From the NCBI GenBank assembly GCA_030046135.1, contig JASIEC010000024.1, forward strand, positions 1 through 6,158: a stretch of 6,158 nt of DNA, read 5' to 3'. Position numbers and translations under genes: made by a program. The stretch's first letter is position 1, and every line of letters begins with the position of its first letter. The notes below the pieces were generated by a model. That model was not told the DNA's origin. It ran no database searches and saw only the letters and a program-made list of their open reading frames with translations. Positions 5,974 through 6,158 of this stretch are shown here, one piece after another. Origin of the DNA: Thermoplasmata archaeon. Lineage in GTDB: Archaea > Thermoplasmatota > Thermoplasmata > Lutacidiplasmatales > UBA184.

Positions 5974-5993
5974 GCGGCCGCATTTTCGGCCGC
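5974..5993. repeat. Short perfect inverted repeat between the NUDIX gene and tbp
   Basis: GCGGCCG and CGGCCGC form a perfect 7-base-pair stem around a 6-base loop. It lies 18 bases past the NUDIX stop and 14 bases upstream of the distal TATA box. On the minus strand it is not followed by a T-run, so it is not a standard intrinsic terminator. It may stabilise the NUDIX mRNA end, bind a regulator, or be chance in GC-rich DNA. Confidence 0.4.
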
Positions 5994-6011
5994 GGCGCAC
6001 CGAGTCCACCG

Positions 6012-6158
6012 TCAGGGCAGGCCCGCGTCGGGGAACCCCAAGAAGTCGCGGACGACACGTCGCGTGAAACCCCAGAGAACGTGGCCCTCGAACACGCTCG
6101 CGCTCACCTCGACCTGGCCGGAACCGCTCGGGACGGCGACCGTCCGGGTCCGGTTGGC
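6012..6158 (-). CDS. C-terminal end of a probable NUDIX hydrolase (5' end outside window)
   Basis: Only the last 48 codons and the TGA are in the window, and the frame is open to the window edge. The visible segment VFEGHVLWGFTRRVVRDFL resembles the C-terminal end of CoA-diphosphatase-like NUDIX hydrolases, where a strand carrying the pattern G-x-x-V/I-W-G-x-T-x-R is followed by a helix. The NUDIX box itself would lie outside the window, so the family call rests on this short match alone. These enzymes hydrolyse nucleoside diphosphates linked to another moiety; the substrate cannot be told here. It is followed by the hairpin and the tbp promoters, so tbp is probably transcribed separately from it. 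Confidence 0.55.
   Translation of the reverse strand, partial: ANRTRTVAVPSGSGQVEVSASVFEGHVLWGFTRRVVRDFLGFPDAGLP

Noticed and set aside
5347..6009. Extension of the hydrolase frame upstream through tbp
   Set aside because: It is an out-of-frame reading of tbp and the tbp promoter region. The hydrolase fold begins at the VVDHHCH strand just after the GTG at 5346.

Overview
The window comes from a GC-rich archaeon. The archaeal assignment rests on several genes together: a TATA-box binding protein built as two direct repeats, an Orc1/Cdc6-family replication ATPase, an archaeal (class I) CCA-adding enzyme, and a TATA box placed so that transcription starts at the start codon. The proteins are rich in arginine but not strongly acidic, which argues against a haloarchaeon. 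A GC-rich euryarchaeal or Thermoplasmatota-like lineage is plausible, but I cannot prove it from this sequence.

Layout. On the plus strand, positions 1-1362 carry most of cca, with its 5' end outside the window. Everything else is on the minus strand. Read in the direction of transcription (right to left) these are: the 3' end of a probable NUDIX hydrolase (6158-6012); a short AT-rich regulatory region with two tandem TATA boxes and a hairpin (about 5993-5940); tbp (5918-5370); a COG1099-type metal-dependent TIM-barrel hydrolase (5346-4474); tmk, thymidylate kinase (4477-3836); an Orc1/Cdc6-family ATPase (3807-2650); lipA, lipoyl synthase (2650-1706); and a small three-helix membrane protein of unknown function (1702-1346). 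The last gene converges on cca and overlaps its 3' end by 17 bases.

The six genes from tbp to the membrane protein are packed tightly enough to be one transcription unit. The hydrolase and tmk overlap by 4 bases (GTGA). The Orc-family gene and lipA overlap by 1 base (TAATG). Only 3 bases separate lipA from the membrane protein. The largest gaps, 23 and 28 bases, precede the hydrolase and the Orc-family gene. The 28-base gap holds a weak TATA-like element that could give the Orc-family gene its own near-leaderless start. The unit mixes transcription initiation (TBP), DNA precursor supply (Tmk), a replication-initiator-type ATPase, and lipoate cofactor synthesis (LipA).

There is no stretch over 300 bases without a gene. 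I found no RNA gene, CRISPR array, insertion sequence or recognisable replication origin. I did not find a clearly new multi-gene system. The points most worth a second look are the tandem TATA boxes in front of a leaderless TTG-started tbp, the divergent active-site motifs of the Orc-family protein, the canonical bacterial-type LipA in an archaeal operon, and the uncharacterised membrane protein coupled to it.
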